The notes: generated by a model not told the origin, from the letters alone. DNA of 64,000 nt from an uncultured Treponema sp. (GCA_937877535.1 CALFJF010000045.1:1-64000), one strand, 5' to 3'; numbered from the stretch's first letter, positions 39,829 through 50,143 are shown. Translations and numbers: made by a program.

Positions 39829-40617
39829 ATGAGTAACATCGACCTTTCAGAAAAAACGGTGCTCCTTACAAACGACGACGGAATTGACGGCGAGGGACTT
39901 ATTTCTTTGGAAAAAACGCTTTCGTCTTTTGGCGCGACTGTTTGTGTGTTGGCACCGTCTTCAAATCAATCTGGCGTTTCTTCAAAATTGACGATGAAAC
40001 TGCCACTTTCGTTTTGCCGCGTGAAAAAAAGCGAAAAATCCGAATGGATTTCTTGTTCTGGCACGCCTGTTGATTGCGTGATTTCCGCACTTCTTTCGCC
40101 GATTTTTGGTCAAAAAAAATTCGACGCGGTGATTTCTGGCATAAATAAAGGCGCGAATCTGGGAACTGACGTGATTTATTCGGGAACGTGCGCGGCGGCG
40201 CGGCAGGCAACGCTGTACGGTTTTCCCGGAATCGCGCTTTCCGTGGAAAGTTACGACAACACTTGGAAATTCGACGCGCTCTCGGAGTTTTGCGCAAAAA
40301 ATCTTGAAAAACTGATTTCTCTTTGTACCTCCGATGTTTTTGTAAGTGTCAACGCTTCATCCGCCGATATTTATAACGGTGTGGGATTTGCTTCGCCTTC
40401 GATAAGGGACTACCGCGACCGAATGACGATTGTTTCAGACCCGAACGGACGAAACGATGTTTTTTACGGTTTTTTTGGCGAGGGCTTAATTCAAAGCGCG
40501 AGGCGACGACTTGAGCAAACAGAAGACGACTGTTCGCTTTCAAAACGCGGGTTCATTTCTGTAACGCGATTTTTTGCTGAACCCGCTTTTCTTGACGAGG
40601 GAGGCTCTTCGTTCTAA
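39829..40617 (+). CDS. surE: 5'/3'-nucleotidase SurE
   Basis: 262 aa, AGGAAAAAAT before the ATG. Motifs TNDDGIDGEGLISLE (metal-binding Asp-Asp), APSSNQSGVSS (Ser/Asn ligands), SGTPVDCV and SGINKGANLGTDVIYSGT are intact. It dephosphorylates nucleoside monophosphates, a survival and stationary-phase function. Second gene of the 38.5-43.5 kb plus-strand group. Confidence 0.95.
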   Translation: MSNIDLSEKTVLLTNDDGIDGEGLISLEKTLSSFGATVCVLAPSSNQSGVSSKLTMKLPLSFCRVKKSEKSEWISCSGTPVDCVISALLSPIFGQKKFDAVISGINKGANLGTDVIYSGTCAAARQATLYGFPGIALSVESYDNTWKFDALSEFCAKNLEKLISLCTSDVFVSVNASSADIYNGVGFASPSIRDYRDRMTIVSDPNGRNDVFYGFFGEGLIQSARRRLEQTEDDCSLSKRGFISVTRFFAEPAFLDEGGSSF

Positions 40618-40661
40618 AAATCCTACGCAGAAAAATCTCTCATAAGGATGAACGACAAAAA

Positions 40662-41363
40662 ATGAACGATACGGCTATTTTTAGCGACGGGATTGCCCTT
40701 TACAACAAACGAGACTACAACGGCGCACTCACTTTTTTTCTTTCTCTTCCAGACGACCCAGAAATCGACAACATCGACCTTGCGTATTATATAGGTCTTT
40801 GCTACGCGCGCCTTGACCGCCACGAAGATGCGCTCCTTTATCTTGAGCAAGTTGTTACTTCTCCCACGGAAGAAGGCGCAATGCGAAGAACGCTCAAAGA
40901 GGAGCGCGTTTTGCAATGTCGGTACATTCTTTCTGTGATATACGCTCTTTCTGGGCGGCGAAAACTCGCTCAGTTGGAGTTGACGAAATTGCTCGAATCT
41001 GGTTTTCGTCCTGCGAGCGTGTACGCTTCTTTGGCGTATTGCGCATGGGAAGATGGCAACGTGGAAGCGAGCATAACGTATTACAAAAAAGCGATTGAAC
41101 TTGACGCTGACAACGTTACGGCTCTAAATGGGTTGGGCTATGTTCTTGCGTGCGAAAATCGAGACCTTACGTCTGCGCTCACGTATTGCAAAAAGGCTCT
41201 TTCGCTTGAGCCAAACTCCGCCGCGTGTATGGATTCTCTGGGGTGGGTGTACTTAAAACTCGGACTTATGGCGGATTCAATGCGTTATCTTTCGCAAGCA
41301 AAGCAGTTGCTTCCCGACAACGCAGAAATCGCCGAGCATTTGAGAATCGCTCAAGAAGGTTAG
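40662..41363 (+). CDS. TPR-repeat protein
   Basis: 233 aa with at least four tetratricopeptide repeats: DGIALYNKRDYNGALTFFLS, DLAYYIGLCYARLDRHEDAL, ASLAYCAWEDGNVEASITYY and ACMDSLGWVYLKLGLMADSM. No signal peptide, so likely a cytoplasmic protein-interaction scaffold. It lies 44 bp after surE and 44 bp before the envelope TPR/NHL protein. Binding partner unknown. Confidence 0.85.
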   Translation: MNDTAIFSDGIALYNKRDYNGALTFFLSLPDDPEIDNIDLAYYIGLCYARLDRHEDALLYLEQVVTSPTEEGAMRRTLKEERVLQCRYILSVIYALSGRRKLAQLELTKLLESGFRPASVYASLAYCAWEDGNVEASITYYKKAIELDADNVTALNGLGYVLACENRDLTSALTYCKKALSLEPNSAACMDSLGWVYLKLGLMADSMRYLSQAKQLLPDNAEIAEHLRIAQEG

Positions 41364-41407
41364 GCAAAAAAGTCAAAAATAAAAAACAAAAAAATGGAAG
41401 GGAAGGC

Positions 41408-43510
41408 ATGAAGGCAAAATTCCGTTTGTTACACATTGCGGCATTTACCGCGTATTTTCTTTTGATTCCTGCGGCTGCTGTTTTTTCGCAGTCTGGCGCA
41501 TTTACGAGCAGCGAAGCAACGTCGATTTCTGCAACGGGAGGTCGGTCTGCCGCAAGCGGACTTGCCGAGCAGGAGTTTCGCTTGGGCGTTCAGTCGTATT
41601 ATCGAGGAGCGTTTAATGATGCGATAATGCAATTTGAACGCGCGCTTTCGTATCTTCCAAGCGAGCATTTGATTCTCGATTGGCTTGGAAAGTCGTACTA
41701 TCGCTCAGGAATTGAAGGGGAGGCTTTGCAACAGTGGGAGTTTGAGTCCGAGGCGGGCTACGGCGGACTTTTGCTCAAAAATCGAATTGAAATTGTGCAA
41801 GAGCGTCGCATTACCGACAACCGTTACGATTCTCCTGTGCGCTATACAGAAAGCGGAAGTTACAAAGGAATCGCGGGAAATGACGGCGAGTCGCTTGTTT
41901 TTAGTCAACCCGTGTCGGTGCTTCCAAATAACGACGGTTCAAGTTGGGTTTTGGCATACGGCACAAACGAACTCGTGCGCCTTGACGTGAACGGACTTGT
42001 AACGGCAAAAACGGGCGGACCCATAAACGGTTTTGACCGCCCCATGGATTTGGTTCGGCTTCCCGACGGAAATCTTTTGGTGAGCGAGTTTGCAGGCGAC
42101 CGCATTTCAGAACTTTCGCCAAACGGTTTTTTTGTTCGTTCATTTGGACACAAAGGGCTTGACGTGGGCGGTTTGATTGGTCCGCAATATATCGCGCTCG
42201 ATTCCGACTCGAACATTTTTGTTTCTGATTTTGGCAATTCTCGAATTGACGTTTTTGACCGCGACGGAAATCCGCTTTTTTTCTTTGGCGGAAAACGCGC
42301 TGATTTTTCGGGGCTAAAAGGACCGACGGGAATCGCTATAATCGAACAGAATGTCTATGTAGTAGACGCTGTTACTGGGGCAATATACACGTTCGATACG
42401 GCTGGGAACTTTCTTGATATTCTGTGTCGAGAAAAGACGTTTAAGCAGCCTGAATCAATGAAAGTGTGGGGAAAATACCTTGTTCTTTGTGCAGGAAACA
42501 AAGTCTACTCCGTTGATACGGAAAGCGGCTCGGTTTTTGAAAACGTTTCCACGGGCAATGCTCCAAGCCGCGTTACAAGCGCAGTTCCCGACGTAAACGG
42601 AAACATTCTCGTGACGGATTTCAAGTCCAACGAGGTTTTTGTAATGGCAAAAATGAGCGAACTTGTTGGCGGATTTTTTGTGCAGATTGAGCGCGTAAAT
42701 GCTGACCAGTTTCCAAAAGTCGTTGTTGACGTGAAAGTCGAAAACAGGCGGCGGCAAAGCGTTGTTGGCTTAAAGGAGCGCAATTTTGTCCTCACCGAAA
42801 AAGGAAATACCGTTGCCGATTTGAAACTCGACGGGGCAGCCTACGCAAACGATGTCGCAGATTTAACACTCGTCATCGACCGTTCAGTTGAAAGTTCGCT
42901 TTATTCAGAGGCGATGGAAAACGCGGTCAAAGAAATCGCGCGTTCCATGAACGGAAACGGAACGCTCCGAATTGTTTCGGCTGGTTCTGTTCCGATTCTT
43001 GAATACGAAGGAAATCCCGCGGGCGTGGAAAAATTCACCGCGTCTGCCTTAAAAACGCCCGTTTCTCAAATCGTTCCGCTCGATTTGGCTTTGCGCCTTT
43101 CGGCAAATACGCTCGTCAACGGAGAATCAAAGCGAGCCGTCATTTACATCGGCGAGGGGAGCGTTACGCAAGGCGCGTTTGACCGCTACGGGCTTGCCGA
43201 TTTAACGTCGTTTTTCAATAATAATTCCGTGGCATTTTTGAGCGTGTTGCTCTCTCAAGGAAACGCAAGCGGAGAAATGCGATACATTTGCTCAAGCACG
43301 GAAGGGCATGAGTACTACGTTTACAGACCAGAGGGACTTTCTTCGATTTTTGACGACGTAATCGCAATTCCGTCTGGTTTGTATAGGCTTTCGTACACGT
43401 CCGCGCTTCAAACAGAGTTCGGGCAACGATACCTTCCCGTTGAAATCGAAACGTACCTTATGAATCGAAGCGGTCGCGACGAAACGGGATATTTCGCGCC
43501 TTTAAGATAA
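41408..43510 (+). CDS. Exported TPR / NHL-propeller / VWA-like protein
   Basis: 700 aa from ATG 41408 (GAAGGGAAGGC upstream). Signal peptide KFRLLHIAAFTAYFLLIPAA ending near VFSQS. Two TPR-like repeats follow (EFRLGVQSYYRGAFNDAIMQ), then an NHL-type six-bladed propeller at about 150-420 (RPMDLVRLPDGNLLVSEFAG, GPQYIALDSDSNIFVSDFGN, GPTGIAIIEQNVYVVDAVTG), and a C-terminal von Willebrand A-like region (DLTLVIDRSVESSLYSEAME). Repeat content suggests a periplasmic or surface binding platform. Ends in a good terminator. Function unknown. Confidence 0.8.
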   Translation: MKAKFRLLHIAAFTAYFLLIPAAAVFSQSGAFTSSEATSISATGGRSAASGLAEQEFRLGVQSYYRGAFNDAIMQFERALSYLPSEHLILDWLGKSYYRSGIEGEALQQWEFESEAGYGGLLLKNRIEIVQERRITDNRYDSPVRYTESGSYKGIAGNDGESLVFSQPVSVLPNNDGSSWVLAYGTNELVRLDVNGLVTAKTGGPINGFDRPMDLVRLPDGNLLVSEFAGDRISELSPNGFFVRSFGHKGLDVGGLIGPQYIALDSDSNIFVSDFGNSRIDVFDRDGNPLFFFGGKRADFSGLKGPTGIAIIEQNVYVVDAVTGAIYTFDTAGNFLDILCREKTFKQPESMKVWGKYLVLCAGNKVYSVDTESGSVFENVSTGNAPSRVTSAVPDVNGNILVTDFKSNEVFVMAKMSELVGGFFVQIERVNADQFPKVVVDVKVENRRRQSVVGLKERNFVLTEKGNTVADLKLDGAAYANDVADLTLVIDRSVESSLYSEAMENAVKEIARSMNGNGTLRIVSAGSVPILEYEGNPAGVEKFTASALKTPVSQIVPLDLALRLSANTLVNGESKRAVIYIGEGSVTQGAFDRYGLADLTSFFNNNSVAFLSVLLSQGNASGEMRYICSSTEGHEYYVYRPEGLSSIFDDVIAIPSGLYRLSYTSALQTEFGQRYLPVEIETYLMNRSGRDETGYFAPLR

Positions 43511-43514
43511 TTTT

Positions 43515-43548
43515 GACAAGGGTGCGTGTGCGCCCTTGTTTTATTTTT
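43515..43548. terminator. Bidirectional terminator
   Basis: ACAAGGGTGCG-TG-TGCGCCCTTGT with wobble pairs, followed by TTTTATTTTT, between convergent genes ending at 43510 and 43560. Confidence 0.75.
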
Positions 43549-43559
43549 CGAGCAATGTT

Positions 43560-46500
43560 CTAAAACGTTACAGAAACTCCGATGCTTGCAATTGCACCAA
43601 CGGAAACGCTTTTTTCCCAAACCGCGTTGTAACTTCCGCCAATAGCCGTATTCAGCGACACGTATTTTGTGAGCGCGCTTTCGATTTTGTGCGTATAATC
43701 CGCGCGATACTTTTTTGTAACGCTTGTTCCCGAAACAGAAGAAGAAAGGCTCACGTTAACGCTGTCGGTTTTTGTGTGAATCAAACCGCCGTCGCTTTTC
43801 TTTTTTCGCCCCGCTTTCCAAAAAAGAAAAACCGCGCCGTCTATAAAAGCCGAGTTTCCCTTTCGTTTCCAAACGGCGGTCACCTTTGCGCTCCAATCGT
43901 CCTTTCCGCCGAGCGTTCCTTCAAGACCTGCTTTGAGTTCGTTTCCTTCAAAAATAACAAACGTTGACTGTATGTATGACGAGATTTGCCATGACCAATC
44001 TGAAGGAGATTCCTTTGGAATTTTTGTCGAAACGGAAAGCGAAGACGAAAATTCGTCTTGCTCGTACCAAGAAAAAAGCGGGTGCGTTCCGCGTTTTCCA
44101 AAAAGGTTTACAGCCGTATTGTTTGTTTTAAGACGCGCTTGATACATATCGCTTGTGCTTCCCGCGCTCCTTATGTCGCGTGTGAGCGAAATCGTGGTTG
44201 ACTTCGGAATCAAAAAATCAAAACCCGTTGCGATTCCGCTTCGCTTAAAATTTGCCTCGTAAGACGTGGAGTAAAACGCGCTTTTTTCTGTATCCAAAGA
44301 CGAAAAAATTTCCTTTGAAATCGTGTCGCTCACCAAATCTTGAATCAAAAACGCCTTCAAAAAATACGGTCTTTCAGAGATTTTTTCAAAAAGTCGCCCA
44401 GAATCTTTTCCGTAGCCGCCACTCATCGCTTCTTTTTTTGTTCCGCCCGCGCTTTTTTTGTAACTGAATGAAAATGATTTTTTTGAAAACGAAAACGGCA
44501 AAACGATTTTGACGCTTTCGCTGTCGGAAAAGTCGGATTCTGTGTCCGCAGAATCTTTTTTTTGACTGCCCGATGCCAAAATTGAAATTTCGGGTTCAAT
44601 TTTCAAAAAAGACACGTGAAAGGCGCGAGAAATCTCGCCTTTGTAAGAAACCTGTCTTTTTTTTGCCTCTTCGTCTCCCGTGCTAAACGCGAGTGCGCTT
44701 TCTCGAAAAAATCCTTTCGCCCAATTTTCTTCCCGCGCTTTTTCGCCAAGTGTTTGAGAAGCGTTTGTCAAAATCAAAAAATTCGCGCCAGCCACTTTTG
44801 TTTTTGCTTCCGCGCTTGATTCTTGAACTCTTGACCAGCCATCGTCTTTTGCCGTTGTTTTGAAAAAAAACGCCGAATTTTTGTGTTCAATTCCAAACGA
44901 ATTTGATTTTGACGCGCTCTCTCCAGGAATAAACGAAAACTGTTCCGACGCACTCAAAAATCCCAAAAGAGCTTTTTGCGTTTTGACCGAGTGGGACGCG
45001 CTCAAAAGTCCTTGCAAATTTGCCGCCAGCGCCGCCTCCGTTCTAAAAAGCAAAACCGAGGCTTTGAGCGAAGACGAAAAATCTGCGCTTTTTGAAAAAT
45101 CCGCGTTTTCAAAGCCGCGGCTTGTGTAGGCGTTTGCGTCCGCGCTCGCTTCAAAATCGGAAAGAATCGCGTTTTCGTTTTGCATTTTCCACGCCGTGTG
45201 CGCCTTGCTCCGCGTGGAAAATCGACCTTTTGAATCGCTAAGATGCAACTCGTCCAGCGAAAGCGTTGTAAAATAAGAGCCGTCATCGTTGAGCGGATTC
45301 CACTCGATTTTGAATCGCGAGAAAACCGCGTCGCTTTGAACAAAAACGGCACAGTCCGTTTTTTCGCCATCGATTTTCACACTGCGCGATTGAGTTTCAA
45401 TGGTTATTTCATGCCATTCGTCGTCGGAGAGTTTTTTGACCGCGTTTTTGTTCATTGCAATTTTTGCCGCAATATTTTCGCCCGTCGCGTCGTCAATCGT
45501 AAAAATGAGTGGCTCTTCGTTTTCTTCTTCCAAAATCGAATCTGGCGCACGCCGTTTGTCCGTTCCGATTTTTGCAAAAAACACGATTGATTCGTACCCC
45601 GCCGCCGACGTTTTTTCAAAATAGTGCGTCGCTTTTATTTTGCTGTTTGTCGCGCCGTCCAACAATTTTACAGAAAAAATCTGCACGTAATTTTGTTTTT
45701 CATTGTTTTTTTCGTTGAGTTTTTTGACGGTTTTTGAGTTAATCGACTCTTCTTCCTGCGTAACAGAAATCAATGTCTCCTCGTCTGCGCTCACTGCCCA
45801 ATTTGAGCCGTGCGCTTTGTACGGACCAAAAAGCACGGTTCCGCTTCCACTTTCTCCCGTAACGATTACGCGCATTCCCGTTCCGCCCGCGCTTGCAATT
45901 TTTGCTCTGTCGGAATCGCTTAAAACCACGGAAATCGTGCCTTCTTTGAAATTTGGATTTTTGAGAACGTCGTCCGTGATTTCCCAAGTCGCTACGCGCG
46001 ATTTTTCTTCAAAAAAATCCGAATCGTCTGAAACATCAACTCCGAGTTGCAAAAAAATTCGCTCTTGAAAATCGTCGGAAACGTCTTTTACCGAAAACTC
46101 AAAAACGCTCGCATTTGAAAGCGCGGAATTTGAAAGCGAAAGCGAAATCGTCTTTGCGCTCCAATTCGTTTGCGAAACTGAAGTCGAAAAATCCCAAGAA
46201 ATCGGAAGCGCGTACCCTGAAATCTCGTCGTCAAGAATGCCGTTTTCTGTTTCAGTTTCCACAAAATCGCTTTGAAACAGCGTCGGCGCGTTTTTGCAAT
46301 TCAAAAGCGGCACAAAGCCTTGCGGAATCGAAGAGAGCGCGTTTTTTTGATGATAGTGCGTTTCGTTTGCATTTTCGTTCATCGAAAGAATGCGGCACAA
46401 TCCCGTTGTGTCGTCTGTTTCAATCGCCGCCGATTGCGCGGCTCTAAACGAAAAAGAGCCGTTTTGATAGTGCGTTCCAAGCGCAAGCGCGGCATACGCG

Positions 46501-48200
46501 GGACTTGCATTTTTTTCGTCCACCGAAAGCGCGGCAGTTCCCGTGGTGTAACGCCCAGACGCGGAAATGTCCGCGCTCCAATGCTCTCCAAAATCGTAGG
46601 CAAAACCTATTTCTGAGGCAAACGAGCCGGCGTCTTCGCTTCCTTCTTCGTACCAAGTGATTTTCAAAAAATCCGTTTGCCCGATTGAAACGGAAGGCGT
46701 AACTTCGCCCGATTCTTCGTCGTACACCGCTGCTGCGTCGAGAATTCCGTTTTTGTAAACTCGAATCGTGCCTAAAATCGCGTTCGTTCCAATGTCAAAT
46801 CTTGAAACTGCCGAAAACGCGCGTGTCAAAAGAATGTAATCGTTTTCCAAAGAGCCGTTTTTGTTTTCGACTCCGAGGTAACAAAGCGGGTTTGTTTTTG
46901 CAAGCGGAAATCGAAAAGCAGGATTTTGAGGCTCGTTTTTTTCTCCAGAAATCGAAATCGAAACGTACAGATGGTCTTCTCTAAAAAAATCCGATTGCAC
47001 AAACGAAAAATCGTCATCTTTCACGGACACGTCGTATTCTTTTGCCGAAACGTGTGTGCTTTTTGAGGCAATGACCGCCTCTTGAACTTTTGAAAGACTG
47101 CCCAAATCGTAGCGATGAGCGGAGGCAAACGGGCTAAAGCCCGCTGGACTTTGGACAATCAAAACCGATTTTGAGTCGATTGTCGAAAAAGCGTTTTTAA
47201 CATCGTCGCCAAAAAAACAAAATTGCTCGATATTTAGCGCGTCGTCGCTTTCTTTGAAAAACGCTTTTGTTTCTTCCCAAAATTCTTTTAATGCCACCTC
47301 GTCTGCGCCGTCAATCAAAAACGCCACGCGGGGAAGTTTTCCGCCGTTTTTGCCGCTTTTTGCGTCCGCAGAAAGCAAAACCGAATTCAGTGACGGAACG
47401 AGCAAATATTCCGCGCTCGATAACGCTCGATACGTTCGTCCGGCTGCGTCTTTTTCACTTCCGTCGCGGCTTTCAACAAAAACCGCCACCACGTTTTCTG
47501 CCATTTTGTCTGGAAGCACGAACCAACTTCCAAAATCCCAGTCAAAAAGCGAATATTCGGTTTTTGTTACAGCGTTTTTTCCAAACCATTCTTTTTCAAA
47601 TGGTTCTAAAAAATCGTAGCGAAAAACCGCGTCCGCTCGCCATTTTTCTCCAGAAAAAGAAGCGGCAATGCCAGGTGCTTCGTTTTCTCCGCCACCGATT
47701 CCAAGCGAAAGAAAATCCGTCGAGTAATCGCCTGAAAATCGAATGCCGCGATTTGCGACCCGCACCGATTTTACGATTCCGTCGCCATCGTAGCCTAACG
47801 CGAGCGTATTTCTTGAAAACTCGTCGGCGAAATCCGCTTCAAAATACCATTTTTTGTCGATTTTCAAAAAAAGGCTCAAATCGACTTCTTGCGAAAAAAC
47901 GGGAACAGAAAAATCCGCTTCAAAATCGTTTCCAAATCCGCCAAAAAACGTTGCTTCCGAGGAAAATTCGCTTTTCCAGTAGCCCGAAGCCGAAAAATCA
48001 ATGTGAGAATCGTTTATTCCAAACGAAAAAATAGATTTTTCGCCGTTGTTTTCAAGCGGGAGTTTTGATGTGTCAAATACAATCGCGCCCGCTCCGTCGG
48101 AGTCGCTTTCGTTTTCGATTGGCATTAAGCGCGGGAGAGAAAATGCGTTTTTTGCGACGAAACATAAAAAAAGTGCAAAGAGAAATCCATTTTTTTTCAA
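43560..48200 (-). CDS. Very large outer-membrane-type protein, N- and C-terminal beta-rich regions with a LamG-like insert
   Basis: 1546 aa from a TTG start at 48200 that shares TTGA with the stop of the gene before it. Signal peptide KKNGFLFALFLCFVAKNAFS. The first 150 residues consist of alternating aromatic strands (DFSASGYWKSEFSSEATFFG); the middle contains a concanavalin/LamG-like domain (WHEITIETQSRSVKIDGEKT ... FTTLSLDELHLSDS); the last 450 residues alternate polar and hydrophobic residues (TTISLTRDIRSAGSTSDMYQ, KYRADYTHKIESALTKYVSL) and the chain ends ASIGVSVTF, with a terminal Phe as in BAM substrates. Likely an outer-membrane beta-barrel with an exposed or periplasmic passenger. No known family identified. 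Confidence 0.75.
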   Translation of the reverse strand: MKKNGFLFALFLCFVAKNAFSLPRLMPIENESDSDGAGAIVFDTSKLPLENNGEKSIFSFGINDSHIDFSASGYWKSEFSSEATFFGGFGNDFEADFSVPVFSQEVDLSLFLKIDKKWYFEADFADEFSRNTLALGYDGDGIVKSVRVANRGIRFSGDYSTDFLSLGIGGGENEAPGIAASFSGEKWRADAVFRYDFLEPFEKEWFGKNAVTKTEYSLFDWDFGSWFVLPDKMAENVVAVFVESRDGSEKDAAGRTYRALSSAEYLLVPSLNSVLLSADAKSGKNGGKLPRVAFLIDGADEVALKEFWEETKAFFKESDDALNIEQFCFFGDDVKNAFSTIDSKSVLIVQSPAGFSPFASAHRYDLGSLSKVQEAVIASKSTHVSAKEYDVSVKDDDFSFVQSDFFREDHLYVSISISGEKNEPQNPAFRFPLAKTNPLCYLGVENKNGSLENDYILLTRAFSAVSRFDIGTNAILGTIRVYKNGILDAAAVYDEESGEVTPSVSIGQTDFLKITWYEEGSEDAGSFASEIGFAYDFGEHWSADISASGRYTTGTAALSVDEKNASPAYAALALGTHYQNGSFSFRAAQSAAIETDDTTGLCRILSMNENANETHYHQKNALSSIPQGFVPLLNCKNAPTLFQSDFVETETENGILDDEISGYALPISWDFSTSVSQTNWSAKTISLSLSNSALSNASVFEFSVKDVSDDFQERIFLQLGVDVSDDSDFFEEKSRVATWEITDDVLKNPNFKEGTISVVLSDSDRAKIASAGGTGMRVIVTGESGSGTVLFGPYKAHGSNWAVSADEETLISVTQEEESINSKTVKKLNEKNNEKQNYVQIFSVKLLDGATNSKIKATHYFEKTSAAGYESIVFFAKIGTDKRRAPDSILEEENEEPLIFTIDDATGENIAAKIAMNKNAVKKLSDDEWHEITIETQSRSVKIDGEKTDCAVFVQSDAVFSRFKIEWNPLNDDGSYFTTLSLDELHLSDSKGRFSTRSKAHTAWKMQNENAILSDFEASADANAYTSRGFENADFSKSADFSSSLKASVLLFRTEAALAANLQGLLSASHSVKTQKALLGFLSASEQFSFIPGESASKSNSFGIEHKNSAFFFKTTAKDDGWSRVQESSAEAKTKVAGANFLILTNASQTLGEKAREENWAKGFFRESALAFSTGDEEAKKRQVSYKGEISRAFHVSFLKIEPEISILASGSQKKDSADTESDFSDSESVKIVLPFSFSKKSFSFSYKKSAGGTKKEAMSGGYGKDSGRLFEKISERPYFLKAFLIQDLVSDTISKEIFSSLDTEKSAFYSTSYEANFKRSGIATGFDFLIPKSTTISLTRDIRSAGSTSDMYQARLKTNNTAVNLFGKRGTHPLFSWYEQDEFSSSLSVSTKIPKESPSDWSWQISSYIQSTFVIFEGNELKAGLEGTLGGKDDWSAKVTAVWKRKGNSAFIDGAVFLFWKAGRKKKSDGGLIHTKTDSVNVSLSSSVSGTSVTKKYRADYTHKIESALTKYVSLNTAIGGSYNAVWEKSVSVGAIASIGVSVTF

Positions 48201-50143
48201 AGAACGCCCCCAAAGCGCAGATTTTTCTCTTCAAACCAAAAATCATTTCCGTCAAAAAAATACGCTTTTATAAAAATCTCCGTGATTTCGTCGGTGGGCG
48301 TAACGTAGTCAATTGAAATCGATTTGGGCGGCTTGTCTGGAATCAAAATGTTCGCGCTACCGTCGCTCTGAATGTGGTAGCCGTAAGTTGATTCAAGGAG
48401 CGGGGACGAACCGTTGCCTTTTATGGAAATGGAAATTCGCTCCGCAGGAATGTGCGTTTCAATAAAAATATTGTTTGTGGTGATTCCCCGAAAATCCGTT
48501 CTTGAAAGAGTGGCAAAAAGCGTTTTGCGGTCGTTTTTTTCTATTTTTTCTGGAGAAATTGCGGTTTCAATTTGAACGTTTTTTTCCCACGCCTTTTGAA
48601 GCGGAATCAACGGGAGAAAAAGCAAAATCGTCAAAAAAACGGGAGAGAAAAAAAGAGAAACGCGCGTTTTCCAAACGCCAAATCCTTTTTCGCCCGCCTT
48701 GAACTCCGTCCGAAGCGAAAAGCGCGCGACGATGACATTGAACGGAAACAGCGCGAGCATTGTAAGAAACGTAGGCAAAATCGAGTCTTTGAAAAACGGA
48801 CGGAGCGAAATTTCCGAGGCGTTTTGCGCAAGCGCGAGCGCGTAGGGTGCAAACGGCAACGCGAGCAAAACGAGTTCGAGCGCGTTCAAAAAATGCGTCC
48901 GCGCACGGCGAAAAATCGACAAAATTGCGTATTCAAAGCCGAACATCAAAAATAAAAGCAAGTCGAACGCGCTAAAAATCAAAATCGTTGCCACCGCAAC
49001 AAAAGTCGCCACGTATCCAAAAATGAACGCTGCCACGGGAATGTGAAAGTACTCAAAAAGATTCAAAAAAAACTGAACGAAAAAAATTGAACACGCGATT
49101 ATAAAGAAAAATTTTTCAAACGGAGAGAAAAAATCAAAAAAGTCAAAAACTAAAATCATTTTTTTTGCAAAGAAAATCGCGGAAAACGAAATGAACATCG
49201 TCAAAAAAATCAGCGGGCTGGATTTTATAAAATCGCGTTTGTATTTTTCGCTCGCCTTTCCCACAAACGAAAGTCCGCAAATCAAAAAAAGACTCAATGT
49301 GATTGTGGCGATTTCAAAAAGAATGAACGCTTGCTCGCTAATAAAAAGCGGCGTGGAAAAATATTTTGGAGCAAGAAAAAAATAATGCGAATCCCAGTCG
49401 CCGCTTTTTTCCGTTGAGTAAAGTTGCACGAGTTTTTCGATAAAATTCAATTCGTCGATTCCGATTTCCACTTTTGCGCACGGAATATTGTATCGCATAC
49501 ATTCTTCGATTCGCGCATCACCTTTCAAAATGTTTAGGCGATAAAGCGAAAGAATCGCTGGAGAAATTTCAAAAGGAATTGACGAAACTTCAAAAACTTC
49601 GGTACAAAGTTTTGTAAGCCAAAGCGGAGTTGAAAAATCGCGATTTCCTGTAAAAAGAGTTGCAGTCGTATTTTCTTCTTTGAACGAGAAAAAAAGCGCG
49701 AACAATTCTTCGGAATTAAAGCGATTTGCGGCAAAAACGCCCGTTCCTGTTTTTTCTCCGCCCAAAATGACGGGACGGTCGAGCGCGGTAAAAAGAAAAT
49801 CGACTTCGGTTTTTCGTTTTGTTTTTTCAATCGACTCAAAAAGCGCGGAAAATGCCTCCGTCCGAGAAAGCACGTCTTCTTGAAAAAAAACAAGAACGAT
49901 TTTGTTTCGCGCGTTTTCCGTTTGAGAAGTCGGCTCTCTTTCGGTGGGAGGAAAGGAAAGCCAAATGTTTTCTGGAAAAGAATCAAACGACGTTTTTTCA
50001 AGTGGCTCAAAAATCGGAGGATGGTTTTGAGAGGATTGTAAAAATTCTGCAACCAAATCCGTAAGTTCCCGTCCGCTCTGCGCGTTTGTAGCACAAAAAT
50101 TGAGAAAAAACGCAAGAAGCGCAAGAAAAACTCGGCGTGGCAT
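48197..50143 (-). CDS. Multi-pass membrane protein with large periplasmic N-domain, partner of the giant beta-barrel
   Basis: 648 aa from ATG 50143; upstream in-frame starts would add a basic segment without a signal peptide. Signal peptide RRVFLALLAFFLNFCATNAQ. Residues 25-260 form a soluble, probably periplasmic domain (IVLVFFQEDVLSRTEAFSAL, RPVILGGEKTGTGVFAANRF). About nine membrane helices follow between 270 and 520 (ILFEIATITLSLFLICGLSF, FIIACSIFFVQFFLNLFEYF), then a beta-rich C-terminus (RISISIKGNGSSPLLESTYG). Its stop overlaps the start of the 1546-aa gene, so the two are translationally coupled. No Shine-Dalgarno is visible, and a TATACT sequence eight bases before the ATG hints at leaderless transcription. 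Function unknown. Confidence 0.65.
   Translation of the reverse strand: MPRRVFLALLAFFLNFCATNAQSGRELTDLVAEFLQSSQNHPPIFEPLEKTSFDSFPENIWLSFPPTEREPTSQTENARNKIVLVFFQEDVLSRTEAFSALFESIEKTKRKTEVDFLFTALDRPVILGGEKTGTGVFAANRFNSEELFALFFSFKEENTTATLFTGNRDFSTPLWLTKLCTEVFEVSSIPFEISPAILSLYRLNILKGDARIEECMRYNIPCAKVEIGIDELNFIEKLVQLYSTEKSGDWDSHYFFLAPKYFSTPLFISEQAFILFEIATITLSLFLICGLSFVGKASEKYKRDFIKSSPLIFLTMFISFSAIFFAKKMILVFDFFDFFSPFEKFFFIIACSIFFVQFFLNLFEYFHIPVAAFIFGYVATFVAVATILIFSAFDLLLFLMFGFEYAILSIFRRARTHFLNALELVLLALPFAPYALALAQNASEISLRPFFKDSILPTFLTMLALFPFNVIVARFSLRTEFKAGEKGFGVWKTRVSLFFSPVFLTILLFLPLIPLQKAWEKNVQIETAISPEKIEKNDRKTLFATLSRTDFRGITTNNIFIETHIPAERISISIKGNGSSPLLESTYGYHIQSDGSANILIPDKPPKSISIDYVTPTDEITEIFIKAYFFDGNDFWFEEKNLRFGGVL

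Noticed and set aside
47267..48034. 255-aa Arg-rich open frame antisense to the giant envelope protein
   Set aside because: Shadow frame with no ribosome-binding site; the opposite strand has a signal peptide and regular strand pattern.
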